Notes: a model not told the origin generated them from the sequence alone. DNA of 64,000 nucleotides from Massilia sp. IC2-278 (GCF_020708045.1 NZ_JAJFES010000007.1:1-64000), one strand, 5' to 3'. Positions 1 through 8,896 are shown, numbered from the stretch's first letter. Numbers and translations: made by a program.

Positions 1-136
1 CGCTTTGCTCGCCAGAGCGTAACCGTGCTACGGCCTGGCGCTTGAACTCGTCGGAAAAGGTGGCCCGCTGTTTAGGTGTCGAGTCCGATGAAGCGGGAAC
101 GATCTCCCGCTTCGATGGCAACTGCTTATTTGTCAT
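1..136 (-). CDS. IS3-family transposase OrfA, N-terminal fragment
   Basis: Reading leftwards from ATG at 136, the frame is open to the window edge (45 codons). It encodes a basic N-terminus with the stretch FSDEFKRQAVARLRSGEQS, typical of the helix-turn-helix start of IS3/IS911-type OrfA proteins. A good ribosome site (GGAGG, 6 bases before the ATG) supports the start. OrfA is the DNA-binding half of the transposase, usually joined to OrfB by programmed frameshifting; OrfB would lie outside the window. Whether it is intact is unknown. Confidence 0.65.
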   Translation of the reverse strand, partial: MTNKQLPSKREIVPASSDSTPKQRATFSDEFKRQAVARLRSGEQS

Positions 137-179
137 GTAAATCCTCCAGGGACATATTGTCCACTATTTGGATGTCCAT
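1..179 (-). mobile_element. End of an IS3-family insertion sequence, cut by the window edge
   Basis: The segment holds the first codons of an IS3-type orfA and, just outside it, a sequence at about 158-178 that reads on the minus strand TGGACATCCAAATAGTGGAC. The AATAGTGGACA core resembles terminal inverted repeats of the IS3 group, so the element probably ends near base 178. The rest lies outside the window, so completeness and target duplication cannot be judged. Confidence 0.6.
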
Positions 180-213
180 GAATCCCGGACCCTCTCAACC
201 TGACCCCGGCTTG

Positions 214-1239
214 TCAATCCGACGCGAAGAAATCGGTATCGAGCACGAGTTCGCGCAGCGGCTGGCACTTGCGGTCGGCCAGGCTGGCCTTGGCGCGCAG
301 GCGCGCGGCTTCGTCGGGGTTGCCGTTCTTTTCGGCCAGGTCGGCCAGCTGCCCGAGGATCAGGATGCGCTCCTCGATCGCCCTGACCGTCGACCACAAG
401 CGCTGGTCGACCGACGTGTTGACGTCGCTGAGCAGCGACTGGAAGGAATAGGCGTGCCCGGTGTGGCAGCGGAAACGCACGACGCGCCCTTCCTCGATCT
501 GCGCCAGGCCGCCCCCGCACTCGGGGCAGGTATAGGCCGACGCTGTGCCGATCGCCATGATGCCGGCCTCCATGCCCTTCTCCCCACGCGCAATCGCGTT
601 CTCGATCTCGGCGCCCTGCCGCGGTGGCTCTTCCGCTTCCGGCGGCTGCGGCAGCGCTTCGCCCGCCGCCTGCGCAATCCTTGCCGCCAATGCGTCGATC
701 GTGCCCACGAAATCGACATCCACATGCTCGATGGCGCTGTCGGGCATCGACCGGTGCTGGGCTTCTTCCGGGTCCTGCACCAGCGCCAGGCCGTTCCGGT
801 CCTTGATCTGCCATAGCCCCGCGGTGCCGTCGTCCAGGCTGCCGGTCAGCACGACGCCGATCACGCGCTGCCCGAACGCCAGCGCCGCCGAGCGGAACAG
901 CACGTCGGCCGCGGGCCGCGAGCGGCATTCCCTTGGACCGCGGGTGATGCGGATACATTCCCGTTCCAGCATCAGGTGGCGGTCGGGCGGTGCGATGGAC
1001 ACCGTGTCGGGGAGGATGAGCTGGCGGTCGGTAGCGAAGGCGACCGGCATCGGCGTCGTCGCCTGCAGGATACGGTTCAGCTGGCTCGGGTATTGCGGGG
1101 ACAGATGCAGGACGACGAAGTAACTGATGGATAAACCGGCCGGCAGCCGGGCGAACAGCGTGCGCAGCGCGTCGATGCCGCCGGCCGAGGCGCCGATGAC
1201 GACGATGTGGCGTCGCTCCTGGTTCAACAGCGCGTCCAT
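214..1239 (-). CDS. Stand-alone CheB-type protein-glutamate methylesterase
   Basis: The 341-residue protein begins directly with a CheB catalytic domain and has no N-terminal receiver domain. The expected triad is visible: Ser18 in IGASAGG, His45 in VVLHLSPQ and Asp137 in LTGSLDDGTAG. CheB enzymes remove methyl groups from chemoreceptor glutamates or deamidate glutamines. After about residue 190 there is a second region with a CPEC...CHTGH cysteine/histidine cluster that could bind zinc, followed by a helical tail. No cheR, CheA or receptor gene is next to it, and it is divergent from the binding-protein/kinase pair at 1390. Without a receiver domain, its control is probably not classical CheA phosphorylation. 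Family is clear; substrate is unknown. Confidence 0.8.
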   Translation of the reverse strand: MDALLNQERRHIVVIGASAGGIDALRTLFARLPAGLSISYFVVLHLSPQYPSQLNRILQATTPMPVAFATDRQLILPDTVSIAPPDRHLMLERECIRITRGPRECRSRPAADVLFRSAALAFGQRVIGVVLTGSLDDGTAGLWQIKDRNGLALVQDPEEAQHRSMPDSAIEHVDVDFVGTIDALAARIAQAAGEALPQPPEAEEPPRQGAEIENAIARGEKGMEAGIMAIGTASAYTCPECGGGLAQIEEGRVVRFRCHTGHAYSFQSLLSDVNTSVDQRLWSTVRAIEERILILGQLADLAEKNGNPDEAARLRAKASLADRKCQPLRELVLDTDFFASD

Positions 1240-1389
1240 GTCGGTCTCCCTTTACGATGTACACCCAGTGTAGGGCAAGTCGGGGCGGCAGGACGCAGGC
1301 CTGACCCCGCCCTGCAGGCCTGGAACCCAGCAGTACGGAGCGCCGGATATTTACCGTTTACAATATCGGACCATTTTCCCCTGACCACT

Positions 1390-2604
1390 ATGCCGATCCC
1401 GTTTGCCGCGCGCCCCAGCAGTTCCTCCTTTGCCATACTGATCCGCGCGATGCTGGTGGCATGGCTGGCGTCGTGCCTGCTCGCACAGGCTGCGCCGGCG
1501 CCGGTACGCATTGGCCTCGACGCCGAGTTCGGCCTCGACAACAGCACCTCGGCCCAGGCCGTGGAACTGGGCCTGCGCACCGCCATCGGCGAGATCAACC
1601 GCGCCGGCGGCGTGCTCGGCGGCCGGCCGCTGGAACTCGTGACCAGGGACCACCGCTCGATTCCCGCACGCGGCATCCGCAACATCGAGGAATTCGCGCG
1701 CACGCCGGACCTGATCGCCGTGTTCGGCGGACGCTTCAGCCCGGTGGTCATCGAGGAATTGCCGACCCTGAAGGCAACCAAGACCCTGTTCATGGCGGCC
1801 TGGTCGTCGGCCGACATGATCGTCGACAACGGCATGCGCCCGAATTACGTGTACCGCCTGTCGCTGCGCGACAGCCTGGCCATGCCCAAGCTGCTGGCCA
1901 CGGCGCGCAAGCGTGGCCTGCGCAAGGTCGGCCTGCTGCTGACGAACACGTCCTGGGGCCGCAGCAACCTGGCGGCGGCCGAGAAGTTCGTCGATTCGAA
2001 CAAGGACATCCGCATCGTCCAGACCGCCTGGTACAACTGGCGCGACCAGACCCTGGTGGCGCGCTACAAGGCGCTGCGCGCTGCCGGCGCCCAGGCCATC
2101 GTGCTGGTGGCGAACGACGACGAGGCGGCGGTGCTGGTGCGCGAAGTGGCCGCCCTGCCGCCGGCCGAGCGCATGCCCATCCTCAGCCACTGGGGCGTGA
2201 CCGGCGGCGAATTCACCCGCCAGGCCGGCCCGGCCCTGCACCAGGTGGACTTTTCCGTGATCCAGACCTTTTCCTTTTTTAATGCCGACAAGAAGCCGCT
2301 GGCGCGCTTCATGAGCGCCCTGGCGACGGTATCGAAAATCCGCCGCATCGAGGACATCGACGGGCCGGTGGGCGTGGCCCATGCCTACGACATGATGCAC
2401 ATCCTGGCCAGGGCGATCGACCTGGCCGGCACCACCGACCGCAAGGCCGTGCGCGACGCGCTGGAAAAAGTGCGCGACTACCGCGGCCTGATCAAGCACT
2501 ACGCCCCGCCCTTCTCGCCCACGCGCCATGAAGCGCTGGGCGAACGCGAACTCCTGATGGCGCGCTACCGGAAAGACGGCGTGCTGGTGCCGACAAGCGA
2601 TTGA
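1390..2604 (+). CDS. Periplasmic ligand-binding protein, LivJ/Peripla_BP_6 type
   Basis: This 404-residue protein has a hydrophobic signal region (about residues 14-35) followed by a branched-chain-amino-acid-type binding fold, starting VRIGLDAEFGLDN and containing the family phrases AIGEINRAGGVLGGRPLEL and YDMMHILARAIDLAG. Such proteins normally feed ABC importers, but no permease or ATPase is near. Instead it is directly followed by a hybrid histidine kinase two bases after its stop, or overlapping it if the TTG at 2601 is used. The likely role is a ligand-sensing partner of that kinase (inference). ATG 1390 was chosen because the upstream extension carries no signal sequence. The ligand cannot be deduced. 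Confidence 0.8.
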   Translation: MPIPFAARPSSSSFAILIRAMLVAWLASCLLAQAAPAPVRIGLDAEFGLDNSTSAQAVELGLRTAIGEINRAGGVLGGRPLELVTRDHRSIPARGIRNIEEFARTPDLIAVFGGRFSPVVIEELPTLKATKTLFMAAWSSADMIVDNGMRPNYVYRLSLRDSLAMPKLLATARKRGLRKVGLLLTNTSWGRSNLAAAEKFVDSNKDIRIVQTAWYNWRDQTLVARYKALRAAGAQAIVLVANDDEAAVLVREVAALPPAERMPILSHWGVTGGEFTRQAGPALHQVDFSVIQTFSFFNADKKPLARFMSALATVSKIRRIEDIDGPVGVAHAYDMMHILARAIDLAGTTDRKAVRDALEKVRDYRGLIKHYAPPFSPTRHEALGERELLMARYRKDGVLVPTSD

Positions 2605-2606
2605 CC

Positions 2607-4691
2607 ATGTGGACCACGCTCCAGGCCGGCAGCCTCACGCGGCGCTTTGCGATTGCATCGGCGATCCTGACCGCCGTGGCCGTGCTGCTGGTGGCGGCCG
2701 CGTCGCTGTGGCTGGTGAACCGCCAGCATGCCGCCGCGGTGGAGCTGCTGCAACAGCGCGAAACCGCGTTCAACGCGCGCACCGTCGGCAACACGCTGGC
2801 CACGCTGGCTTCGCGCATGAAGGACGTGGCCGACAGCCCGATCCTGGCCACCGGCCTGGTCGACAGCGCGGGGCGCGAAACCTACCTGGCGCCCTTCCTG
2901 AACAGCCTGCGCCAGATCAACGGCATTCCGGTGCAGGTGCTGTTCACCGATTTCGAAGGCAAGCCGATCGCGGGGAACGGCTTCGAGCGTTTCGATAGCG
3001 AGCAGCTGGCCTGGCTGCGCACGCGCATCGACGCCGGCGAAGAAAGCGCGGCCATTTTCGACCGCCCCGGCGGCCCGGAACTGGTCGGCGTCAACCTGTT
3101 GCGCTATTCGCGCACGAACACGCCCGAAGGCGCGCTGGTCTACAAGATCCGCCTGCAGGACCTGCGCCCGATCGCCTCGTCGGTGCTGGCCTGGGAGGCG
3201 CAGCCCGGCACCCATGCGGGCGAAGTGCCGGTGCCGGCGCCGGAGGCATTCCGGCACCTCGGGCTGATGATGAAGATCGACGTGTCCGACGTCGGCCAGC
3301 CGCTGGAAACGCCGTGGACGCAGTACGGCCTGATCGGCGGCATGACGCTGGCGTTTGCCGTCATCGTGTTCCTGCTCGGCTCGCGCCTCTCGCTCGGCCT
3401 GACCCAGGACCTGCGCCAGCTCGAACAGTTTGCCGGCAAGCTCGGCGAAGAAGGCATCGGCGCGGCGCGCGCCGAACTGGCCGGCAGCAGCGAAACCATC
3501 ACCCTGGCGCGCTCGATCAACCGCATGCTCGACGGCCTGCACCGGCAACAGGCGCGCCTGGAACGCGAGCACCAGCGCAAGGACGAGTTCCTGGCCATGC
3601 TGGCCCACGAGCTGCGCAACCCGCTGGCGCCGATCAGCAGCGCCGCCCAGCTGCTGCGCGTGCTGTTCGCCGACGTCCCGCGCATCAAGGATGTCAGCGG
3701 CGTCATCAGCCGCCAGGTCGCGCACATGACGCACCTGGTCGACGATCTGCTGGACGTGTCGCGCGTCACGCGCGGCCTGGTCACCATCAACCAGACCACG
3801 GTGGAACTGGGCGCCGTGCTGCGCGAAGCGGCCGAGCAGATCAAGCCCGTGATCGACGCGCGCAAGCACAGCCTAGTGCTGGAAATCGCGCCCGAAGCAC
3901 TCCCTGTGTGCGGCGACCGCACCCGCCTGGTCCAGGTGGCGGCCAACCTGCTCAACAACGCGGCCAAGTACACGCCCGACGGCGGGGTGCTGCACGTGTC
4001 CCTGGCGCGCCAGGACGGCATGGCGGTCTTGCGGGTGCGCGACAACGGCATCGGCATCGGCGCCGACCTGCTGCCGGTGGTGTTCGATCTGTTCACCCAG
4101 GCCGAGCGCACGCCGGACCGCGCCCAGGGCGGGCTCGGGCTGGGGCTGGCATTGGTCCAGAAGCTGGTCGAGCTGCATGGCGGCGCGGTCGAAGCGCACA
4201 GCGCGGGCCAGGGCCAGGGCAGCACCTTCACGGTGCGCCTGCCGCTGCTGGCGGCGTCCGAGAGCGCGCTGACCGCGCCGGCCGCCGCCGCCGCTCCGGC
4301 CTCCCTCGGCCCCCTGCGCATCCTGGTGGTCGACGACAACGTCGACGCCGCGCAGACCCTGGGCATGTTGCTGGAAACAGCCGGGCACAAGGTGACGGTC
4401 GAGCATTCGGCGCAGAGAGCGCTGGCGCGGGCCGGAAAGGGACGATTCGACATCATCCTGCTCGACATCGGCCTGCCCGACATGAGCGGGCACGAACTGG
4501 CCGGCGCCCTGCAGCAATTGCCGAACTGCGCCGGCTGCGCGCTGGTGGCGGTGAGCGGCTACGGCCAGGAACAGGACCGCCGCCTGTCGCGCGAAGCCGG
4601 CTTCGACGCCCACCTGGTGAAACCGGTGCCGCCAGACCTGCTGGTCGACACCATCGCACGCGTGGCAAATGCAAACAGCCCCCGCTGTTAA
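2607..4691 (+). CDS. Hybrid sensor histidine kinase with periplasmic sensor and C-terminal receiver domain
   Basis: About 694 residues. Domain order: transmembrane helix (about 14-36), a periplasmic sensing region of about 200 residues, a second helix (about 241-266), a HAMP-like linker, a HisKA domain with HELRNP (phospho-acceptor His334), an HATPase_c domain (N box NLLNNAAKYT, G boxes DNGIGIG and GGLGLGLAL) and a receiver domain from about 570 (LVVDDN) with phospho-acceptor Asp620 in LLDIGLPD. The protein should autophosphorylate and pass phosphate to its own receiver; no separate output regulator is adjacent. It is co-transcribed with the upstream binding protein. The start could be TTG 2601 instead. 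Its stop overlaps that of the convergent gene in a TTAA. Confidence 0.88.
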   Translation: MWTTLQAGSLTRRFAIASAILTAVAVLLVAAASLWLVNRQHAAAVELLQQRETAFNARTVGNTLATLASRMKDVADSPILATGLVDSAGRETYLAPFLNSLRQINGIPVQVLFTDFEGKPIAGNGFERFDSEQLAWLRTRIDAGEESAAIFDRPGGPELVGVNLLRYSRTNTPEGALVYKIRLQDLRPIASSVLAWEAQPGTHAGEVPVPAPEAFRHLGLMMKIDVSDVGQPLETPWTQYGLIGGMTLAFAVIVFLLGSRLSLGLTQDLRQLEQFAGKLGEEGIGAARAELAGSSETITLARSINRMLDGLHRQQARLEREHQRKDEFLAMLAHELRNPLAPISSAAQLLRVLFADVPRIKDVSGVISRQVAHMTHLVDDLLDVSRVTRGLVTINQTTVELGAVLREAAEQIKPVIDARKHSLVLEIAPEALPVCGDRTRLVQVAANLLNNAAKYTPDGGVLHVSLARQDGMAVLRVRDNGIGIGADLLPVVFDLFTQAERTPDRAQGGLGLGLALVQKLVELHGGAVEAHSAGQGQGSTFTVRLPLLAASESALTAPAAAAAPASLGPLRILVVDDNVDAAQTLGMLLETAGHKVTVEHSAQRALARAGKGRFDIILLDIGLPDMSGHELAGALQQLPNCAGCALVAVSGYGQEQDRRLSREAGFDAHLVKPVPPDLLVDTIARVANANSPRC

Positions 4692-5446
4692 TCCTTGAGC
4701 GCGGAAATATAGGCTGGCATCTCGGAAATCGTGTTGTGCCCTGCCCCGCCGATCACGGTCATGGTCGCCACGCCACGTGGGAAGCGTGCCAGCAATTGCC
4801 GCGTACTGCTCGCCGGGATGATCTCGTCGTGTTCGGCCGCCAGCAGCAGGGTCGGCGCCGTCACGCGCGGTGCGTAGCGCCAGGATTCGTACTTGTCGCG
4901 GAGTAACCAGCGCACCGGAAAATACGGGAAATGCGCGGCGGCGATCTCCTGCAGGCTGTCGTAGGGCGTTACCAGAATAAGTTTTTTCACCGGGCGCCGG
5001 CTCGCCACCTGCACCGCGATACCGCTGCCCAGGCTGCGCCCGATCAGCGTTACCTCGCCGTGCTCGGCCACTATCCGGTCGAACAGCGCCAGCGCATCCG
5101 CCACATTCGCCTTTTCGCTCGGCTTGCCCGTGCTGCCCAGATAGCCGCGGTAGTGCAGCAGGTACAGTGCGTGCCGGGGAAAGGCCTCGTCCAGCAAGGG
5201 CAGGCTCATCGTTACATCCTCGGCATTGCCGCCGAAGTACATCACGGCGCGGTTCCCGGGCCGGGGCCGTTCCGACACCTTCACCTCGGCGCCGGGCACC
5301 GCCAGTGTCGCGGTACGTGGCGCCGGGAACATCGGCGTAGCGGGCGGATAATAGATGAAGGAAGCCTGCATCCAATACAGCGCGAGGCAGGCGGCGCCGT
5401 ACGCGCCGAGGGCAATCAGTAGGAGGAGTCCGACCATTCTTTGCAT
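4688..5446 (-). CDS. Membrane-anchored alpha/beta hydrolase, Bem46-like
   Basis: The 252-residue protein starts with one hydrophobic helix (residues 5-25), then an alpha/beta-hydrolase fold: HYRGYLGS before the nucleophile elbow GRSLGSG (serine), an acidic residue in AAEHDEIIP, and the histidine in GGAGHN. This layout matches the Bem46/YfhR group of single-pass serine hydrolases, whose substrates are mostly unknown. It converges on the kinase gene with a 4-base overlap of stop codons. Its start lies about 78 bases from the next minus-strand gene's stop. The fold is certain, the substrate is not. Confidence 0.8.
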   Translation of the reverse strand: MQRMVGLLLLIALGAYGAACLALYWMQASFIYYPPATPMFPAPRTATLAVPGAEVKVSERPRPGNRAVMYFGGNAEDVTMSLPLLDEAFPRHALYLLHYRGYLGSTGKPSEKANVADALALFDRIVAEHGEVTLIGRSLGSGIAVQVASRRPVKKLILVTPYDSLQEIAAAHFPYFPVRWLLRDKYESWRYAPRVTAPTLLLAAEHDEIIPASSTRQLLARFPRGVATMTVIGGAGHNTISEMPAYISALKD

Positions 5447-5524
5447 GCGGCGCTTCCATGGATGCCTGGGCCTGCGCCGCGCCCGGGGCGCGGGGCCGGC
5501 AGGCGTTTCAACCGGCCAGGCTGC

Positions 5525-5923
5525 TCAATCGTCGTCATGATCGGTCACCCACTGCGACAGATCGTCGACCGGCTGTGGCAACCTGCCCTCCAGCCACTCG
5601 GCCGCCAGCGCAGGCGTGAATGCCGGATGGGTATTCTCGATGACCCAGGCCAGGAAATCTGCCGGCCCGCCATTCATGTAGGGTGGCGCCGATACAGGCA
5701 TGAAGCGGCTCGGCAGCGGCTCGTTGAGCGACAGGTAATTCAGTACGTGGCCGAATTCCTGGACGACATGCCAGGCCAGGGGATGCGCGATATCGATGCC
5801 GAACTTCACCCACCACTGCCCATCGGGATCGATGTCGCACCCGATGCCGGGCGTAATGCCAGGCACCTTCGCCAGGAAGGCCAATAGCGTTTCGAAGCGC
5901 GGATCGTGCTGTTTGCCCTGCAT
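5525..5923 (-). CDS. Conserved hypothetical protein, 132 aa
   Basis: A soluble, acidic protein with no signal peptide or transmembrane helix. It is rich in Trp and Pro (QWWVKFGIDI, PAFTPALAAEWL) and ends in an Asp-rich tail (TDHDDD). It starts three bases after the stop of rfaE2 on the same strand, so it is very probably translated from the same transcript as the heptose adenylyltransferase and the PilU-like gene upstream. No catalytic motif is recognised. The coding bias matches its neighbours, so it is a real gene of unknown function. Confidence 0.7.
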   Translation of the reverse strand: MQGKQHDPRFETLLAFLAKVPGITPGIGCDIDPDGQWWVKFGIDIAHPLAWHVVQEFGHVLNYLSLNEPLPSRFMPVSAPPYMNGGPADFLAWVIENTHPAFTPALAAEWLEGRLPQPVDDLSQWVTDHDDD

Positions 5924-5926
5924 CGT

Positions 5927-6403
5927 CTAGCCCTCCCTGACCTTGGTCAGCAGCTTGGTCGTCGACCGGTCATGCTCGAAATCGATCGCCACCGCCTGCC
6001 CGCCATAGGCCAGCACGGCCTGCCCTTCCGGAATCGCGCTCATCACGTAGTCTCCGCCCTTGGCATAGATGTCCGGACGCGCTTCCAGCACCGTTTCCAG
6101 CGCCGTGTCTTCGTCGAACTCCACCACCAGGCTCACCGATTCCAGCGCGGCCAATACCGCCAGCCGGTCGTTCAGGGTATTCAGCGGGCGGTCGTCGCCC
6201 TTGCCCAGGCGCTTGACCGAGGCATCGGTATTCGCGGCCACCACCAGCGAGGCGCCCAGCTCGCGCGCCTGCGCCAGGTAGGTCACGTGCCCGCGGTGCA
6301 GGATGTCGAAGACGCCGTTGGTCAGCACCACGGGTTTCGGCAGCGCGGCCACGCGCGCCTTGAGCTCGGCGCGCGAGCAGATCTTGTTTTCAAAATTCGG
6401 CAT
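5927..6403 (-). CDS. rfaE2: D-glycero-beta-D-manno-heptose 1-phosphate adenylyltransferase
   Basis: A 158-residue nucleotidyltransferase. The hallmarks are TNGVFDILHRGHVTYL, with the HxGH nucleotide-binding motif, and the terminal DRSTTKLLTKV, with the ISTTK-like signature. It adenylates heptose-1-phosphate to give ADP-heptose for the lipopolysaccharide inner core. In enterobacteria this activity is the C-terminal half of HldE; in beta-proteobacteria it is commonly a separate protein, as here. It lies between the PilU-like gene and a hypothetical gene in one minus-strand cluster. The kinase partner (rfaE1) is not in the window. Confidence 0.92.
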   Translation of the reverse strand: MPNFENKICSRAELKARVAALPKPVVLTNGVFDILHRGHVTYLAQARELGASLVVAANTDASVKRLGKGDDRPLNTLNDRLAVLAALESVSLVVEFDEDTALETVLEARPDIYAKGGDYVMSAIPEGQAVLAYGGQAVAIDFEHDRSTTKLLTKVREG

Positions 6404-6412
6404 ACGGGTCAG

Positions 6413-7600
6413 TCAGGTTGGATTTGCAGGGTCTTCGGGTTCTTCTTCGAGCGCCATCGACAGCGTCGGCGACTTGGCGCCGCCTTCTTCGCCCGGCTCG
6501 CGGCGGTCACCCGAGAGCTTGATCTGCAGGCGCAGGCCGTTGGCCGAATCGGCATTGCGCAGCGCTTCGTCGTAGCTGATGTAGCCCTTGTTGTAGAGCT
6601 CGTACAGCGCCTGGTCGAAGGTGCACATGCCGAGTTCGCGCGACTTCTGCATGATCTCCTTGATGCTGTGGAAGTTCCCCTTCAGGATCATCTCGCTGAT
6701 GGTCGGGGTGTTCAGCAGGATTTCGATGGCGGCCTTGCGGCCCTTGCCGTCCTCGGTGCGCACCAGGCGCTGCGAGACGATGGCGCGCAGATTGGCCGAG
6801 AGGTCCATCAGCAGCTGGTTGCGCCGCTCTTCCGGGAAGAAGTTGATAATCCGGTCCATGGTCTGGTTGGCGTTGTTCGCGTGCAGCGTGCCCAGGCACA
6901 GGTGGCCGGTTTCGGCAAACGCGATCGCGTGCTCCATGGTCTCGGTGTCGCGGATTTCGCCGATCAAAATCACGTCCGGCGCCTGGCGCAGCGTGTTCTT
7001 CAGGGCGTTGTGCCAGGAATGGGTGTCGACGCCGACTTCGCGGTGCGTCACCAGGCAGCTCTTGTTCTTGTGGACGTACTCGACCGGGTCTTCCACCGTG
7101 ATGATGTGGCCGGCCGAATTGCTGTTGCGGTAGTCGATCATCGCCGCCAGCGTGGTCGACTTGCCGGAACCGGTGCCGCCGACCACCAGCACCAGGCCGC
7201 GCTTGGTCATCACGACGTCCTTCAGCACCTCGGGCAGTTCCAGCTTCTCGAAGTTCGGGATTTCCGAGGCAATGGTGCGCACGACCATGCCCACGCTCTG
7301 CTGTTGCACGAACACGTTGACGCGGAAGCGGCAGACGCCAGGCAGCGAGATCGCGAAGTTGCACTCCATCTCGGCCTCGAACTCGGCGCGCTGGCGCTCG
7401 TTCATCAGCGACAGGGCCAGTGCGCGCGTGACTTCGCTCGACAAGCGCTGCTGGCTCATCGGCTTCATGCTGCCCTGGTGCTTCATGCTGGGCGGGAAGT
7501 CGGCGGAAATGAAGAGATCGGAGCCGCCCTGCTGGAACATGACAGTGAGCAGCTTGTGGATATAGGCCTGGGCTTCCGCCGGGCCGAAGGGATTGGTCAT
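6413..7600 (-). CDS. PilT/PilU-type type IV pilus retraction ATPase (first PilU-like paralogue)
   Basis: A 395-residue ATPase. It has an N-terminal PAS-like/N2D region (QGGSDLFISADFPP), Walker A GGTGSGKST, an Asp box (TVEDPVEYVH), Walker B-type LIGEIRDTETM and the His box TGHLCLGTLHANNANQ. These match hexameric pilus retraction motors. Sequence and length (GGSDLFI, NFFPEERRNQLLMDLS, LRNADS near the end) are closest to PilU, a PilT-dependent accessory motor, and a second PilU lies at 13610. This copy has a distinctive acidic tail (ALEEEPEDP). It is divergent from oxyR and upstream of rfaE2, not in the pilTU operon. Confidence 0.85.
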   Translation of the reverse strand: MTNPFGPAEAQAYIHKLLTVMFQQGGSDLFISADFPPSMKHQGSMKPMSQQRLSSEVTRALALSLMNERQRAEFEAEMECNFAISLPGVCRFRVNVFVQQQSVGMVVRTIASEIPNFEKLELPEVLKDVVMTKRGLVLVVGGTGSGKSTTLAAMIDYRNSNSAGHIITVEDPVEYVHKNKSCLVTHREVGVDTHSWHNALKNTLRQAPDVILIGEIRDTETMEHAIAFAETGHLCLGTLHANNANQTMDRIINFFPEERRNQLLMDLSANLRAIVSQRLVRTEDGKGRKAAIEILLNTPTISEMILKGNFHSIKEIMQKSRELGMCTFDQALYELYNKGYISYDEALRNADSANGLRLQIKLSGDRREPGEEGGAKSPTLSMALEEEPEDPANPT

Positions 7601-7759
7601 GCTTGCCTTTCAGATCTGGGCGAGAAAGCGTAAATACGATATCCACCCGCCCGACAATTATATCGACTAAGATTACCGGTAAAATACACTTTCTGTGGCT
7701 GACTTCGCCACTTTGGCAGGATATTCATTGCAGACCTGCAATTCGACTACCATACGCCC

Positions 7760-8701
7760 ATGACACTTACCGAGCTGAAATACATCGTCGCCGTCGCCCG
7801 CGCCAAACACTTCGGGCACGCCGCCGAATCCTGTTTCGTGGCGCAACCCACCCTGTCGGTCGCCATCAAGAAGCTCGAGGACGAGCTAGGCGTCACGCTG
7901 TTCGAACGCGGCGGGTCCGAGGTTTCGGTCACGCCGGTCGGCGCCCAGATCGTGGCCCAGGCCGAGCGCGTGCTCGAGCAGACCGCGGCGATCAAGGAGC
8001 TGGCCAAGCAGAACAAGGACCCGCTGGCCGGCCCGCTGCGCCTGGGCGTGATCTACACCATCGGACCCTACCTGCTGCCGCCGCTGGTGAAGAACCTGAT
8101 CGACAACGTACCGCAGATGCCGCTCGTGCTGCAGGAGAACTTCACGGTCAAGCTGCTGGAACTGCTGCGCCAGGGCGAGCTCGACGCCGCCATCATGGCC
8201 CTGCCCCTGCCCGACCATGGCATGCAGATGCAAACCCTGTACGACGAACCGTTTGTGGTTGCCATGCCGCGCACCCACCCCTGGGCAAAGCGCAAGGAAA
8301 TCGCGGCCGACGACCTGAAGGCCGAGACCATGCTGCTGCTGGGCAGCGGCCACTGCTTCCGCGACCAGGTGCTGGAAGTCTGCCCGGAAATGGCGCGCTT
8401 CTCGTCGCCAGGGAACGGCATGCAGCGCACCTTCGAGGGTTCGTCGCTGGAAACGATCCGCCATATGGTGGCCAGCGGGATTGGATTGACGGTACTGCCG
8501 CGCGCCTCGGTGCGCGACATGGAAGACCCGAACGGCATGCTGACGTTCGTGCCGTTTTCAAAGCCGGCGCCATCGCGGCGCGTGGTGATCGTGTGGCGCA
8601 AGAGTTTTACGCGGCGGGCGGCGATCGATGCGATCGTGAATGCGGTGGCGGAGTGCGACTTGCCGGGGGTGGATATGCTGGCGCTCGACAAGGCGGCTTG
8701 A
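7760..8701 (+). CDS. oxyR: OxyR, hydrogen-peroxide-sensing LysR-type regulator
   Basis: 313 residues: an N-terminal LysR winged-helix (TELKYIVAVARAKHFGHAAE, QPTLSVAIKKLEDELG) followed by the periplasmic-binding-like sensor domain. Two cysteines sit at residues 199 and 208 (GSGHCFRDQVLEVC), the same positions as the redox pair of E. coli OxyR, which forms a disulfide with hydrogen peroxide and switches the activator on. This makes the assignment nearly certain. The gene is divergent from the PilU-like gene and upstream of ubiA, a common beta-proteobacterial neighbourhood. Targets are expected to include catalase and peroxidase genes elsewhere. Confidence 0.96.
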   Translation: MTLTELKYIVAVARAKHFGHAAESCFVAQPTLSVAIKKLEDELGVTLFERGGSEVSVTPVGAQIVAQAERVLEQTAAIKELAKQNKDPLAGPLRLGVIYTIGPYLLPPLVKNLIDNVPQMPLVLQENFTVKLLELLRQGELDAAIMALPLPDHGMQMQTLYDEPFVVAMPRTHPWAKRKEIAADDLKAETMLLLGSGHCFRDQVLEVCPEMARFSSPGNGMQRTFEGSSLETIRHMVASGIGLTVLPRASVRDMEDPNGMLTFVPFSKPAPSRRVVIVWRKSFTRRAAIDAIVNAVAECDLPGVDMLALDKAA

Positions 8702-8721
8702 CCATTGATGGGCCTGCCGTT

Positions 8722-8840
8722 GTAGGGTGGGCCGGGCCGCGCTAGGCACCCGTGTCCACGCGGTGCAACGGTTGCATGTCGAGTCTCATGCCTCGTCTGT
8801 TCAACCGGTGAGACCGCGTGGACACGGGTGTCCACCCTAC
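8722..8840. repeat. REP-like inverted pair (BIME-like), copy 1
   Basis: The left arm starts GTAGGGTGG at 8722 and the right arm ends CCACCCTAC at 8840. Both carry CACCCGTGTCCACGC or its complement, so the pair folds back on itself. The left arm has an extra GCCGGGCCGCGCTAG block after GTAGGGTGG that the right arm lacks. GTAG at the foot of a hairpin is the hallmark of REP elements mobilised by RAYT transposases. It fills the oxyR-ubiA gap. Confidence 0.75.
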
Positions 8841-8896
8841 CCCCTCCGGCAAGCCGCGCGGAACAGTGCCAGCCGTGTTCCGTTCCAAACCCGTTA

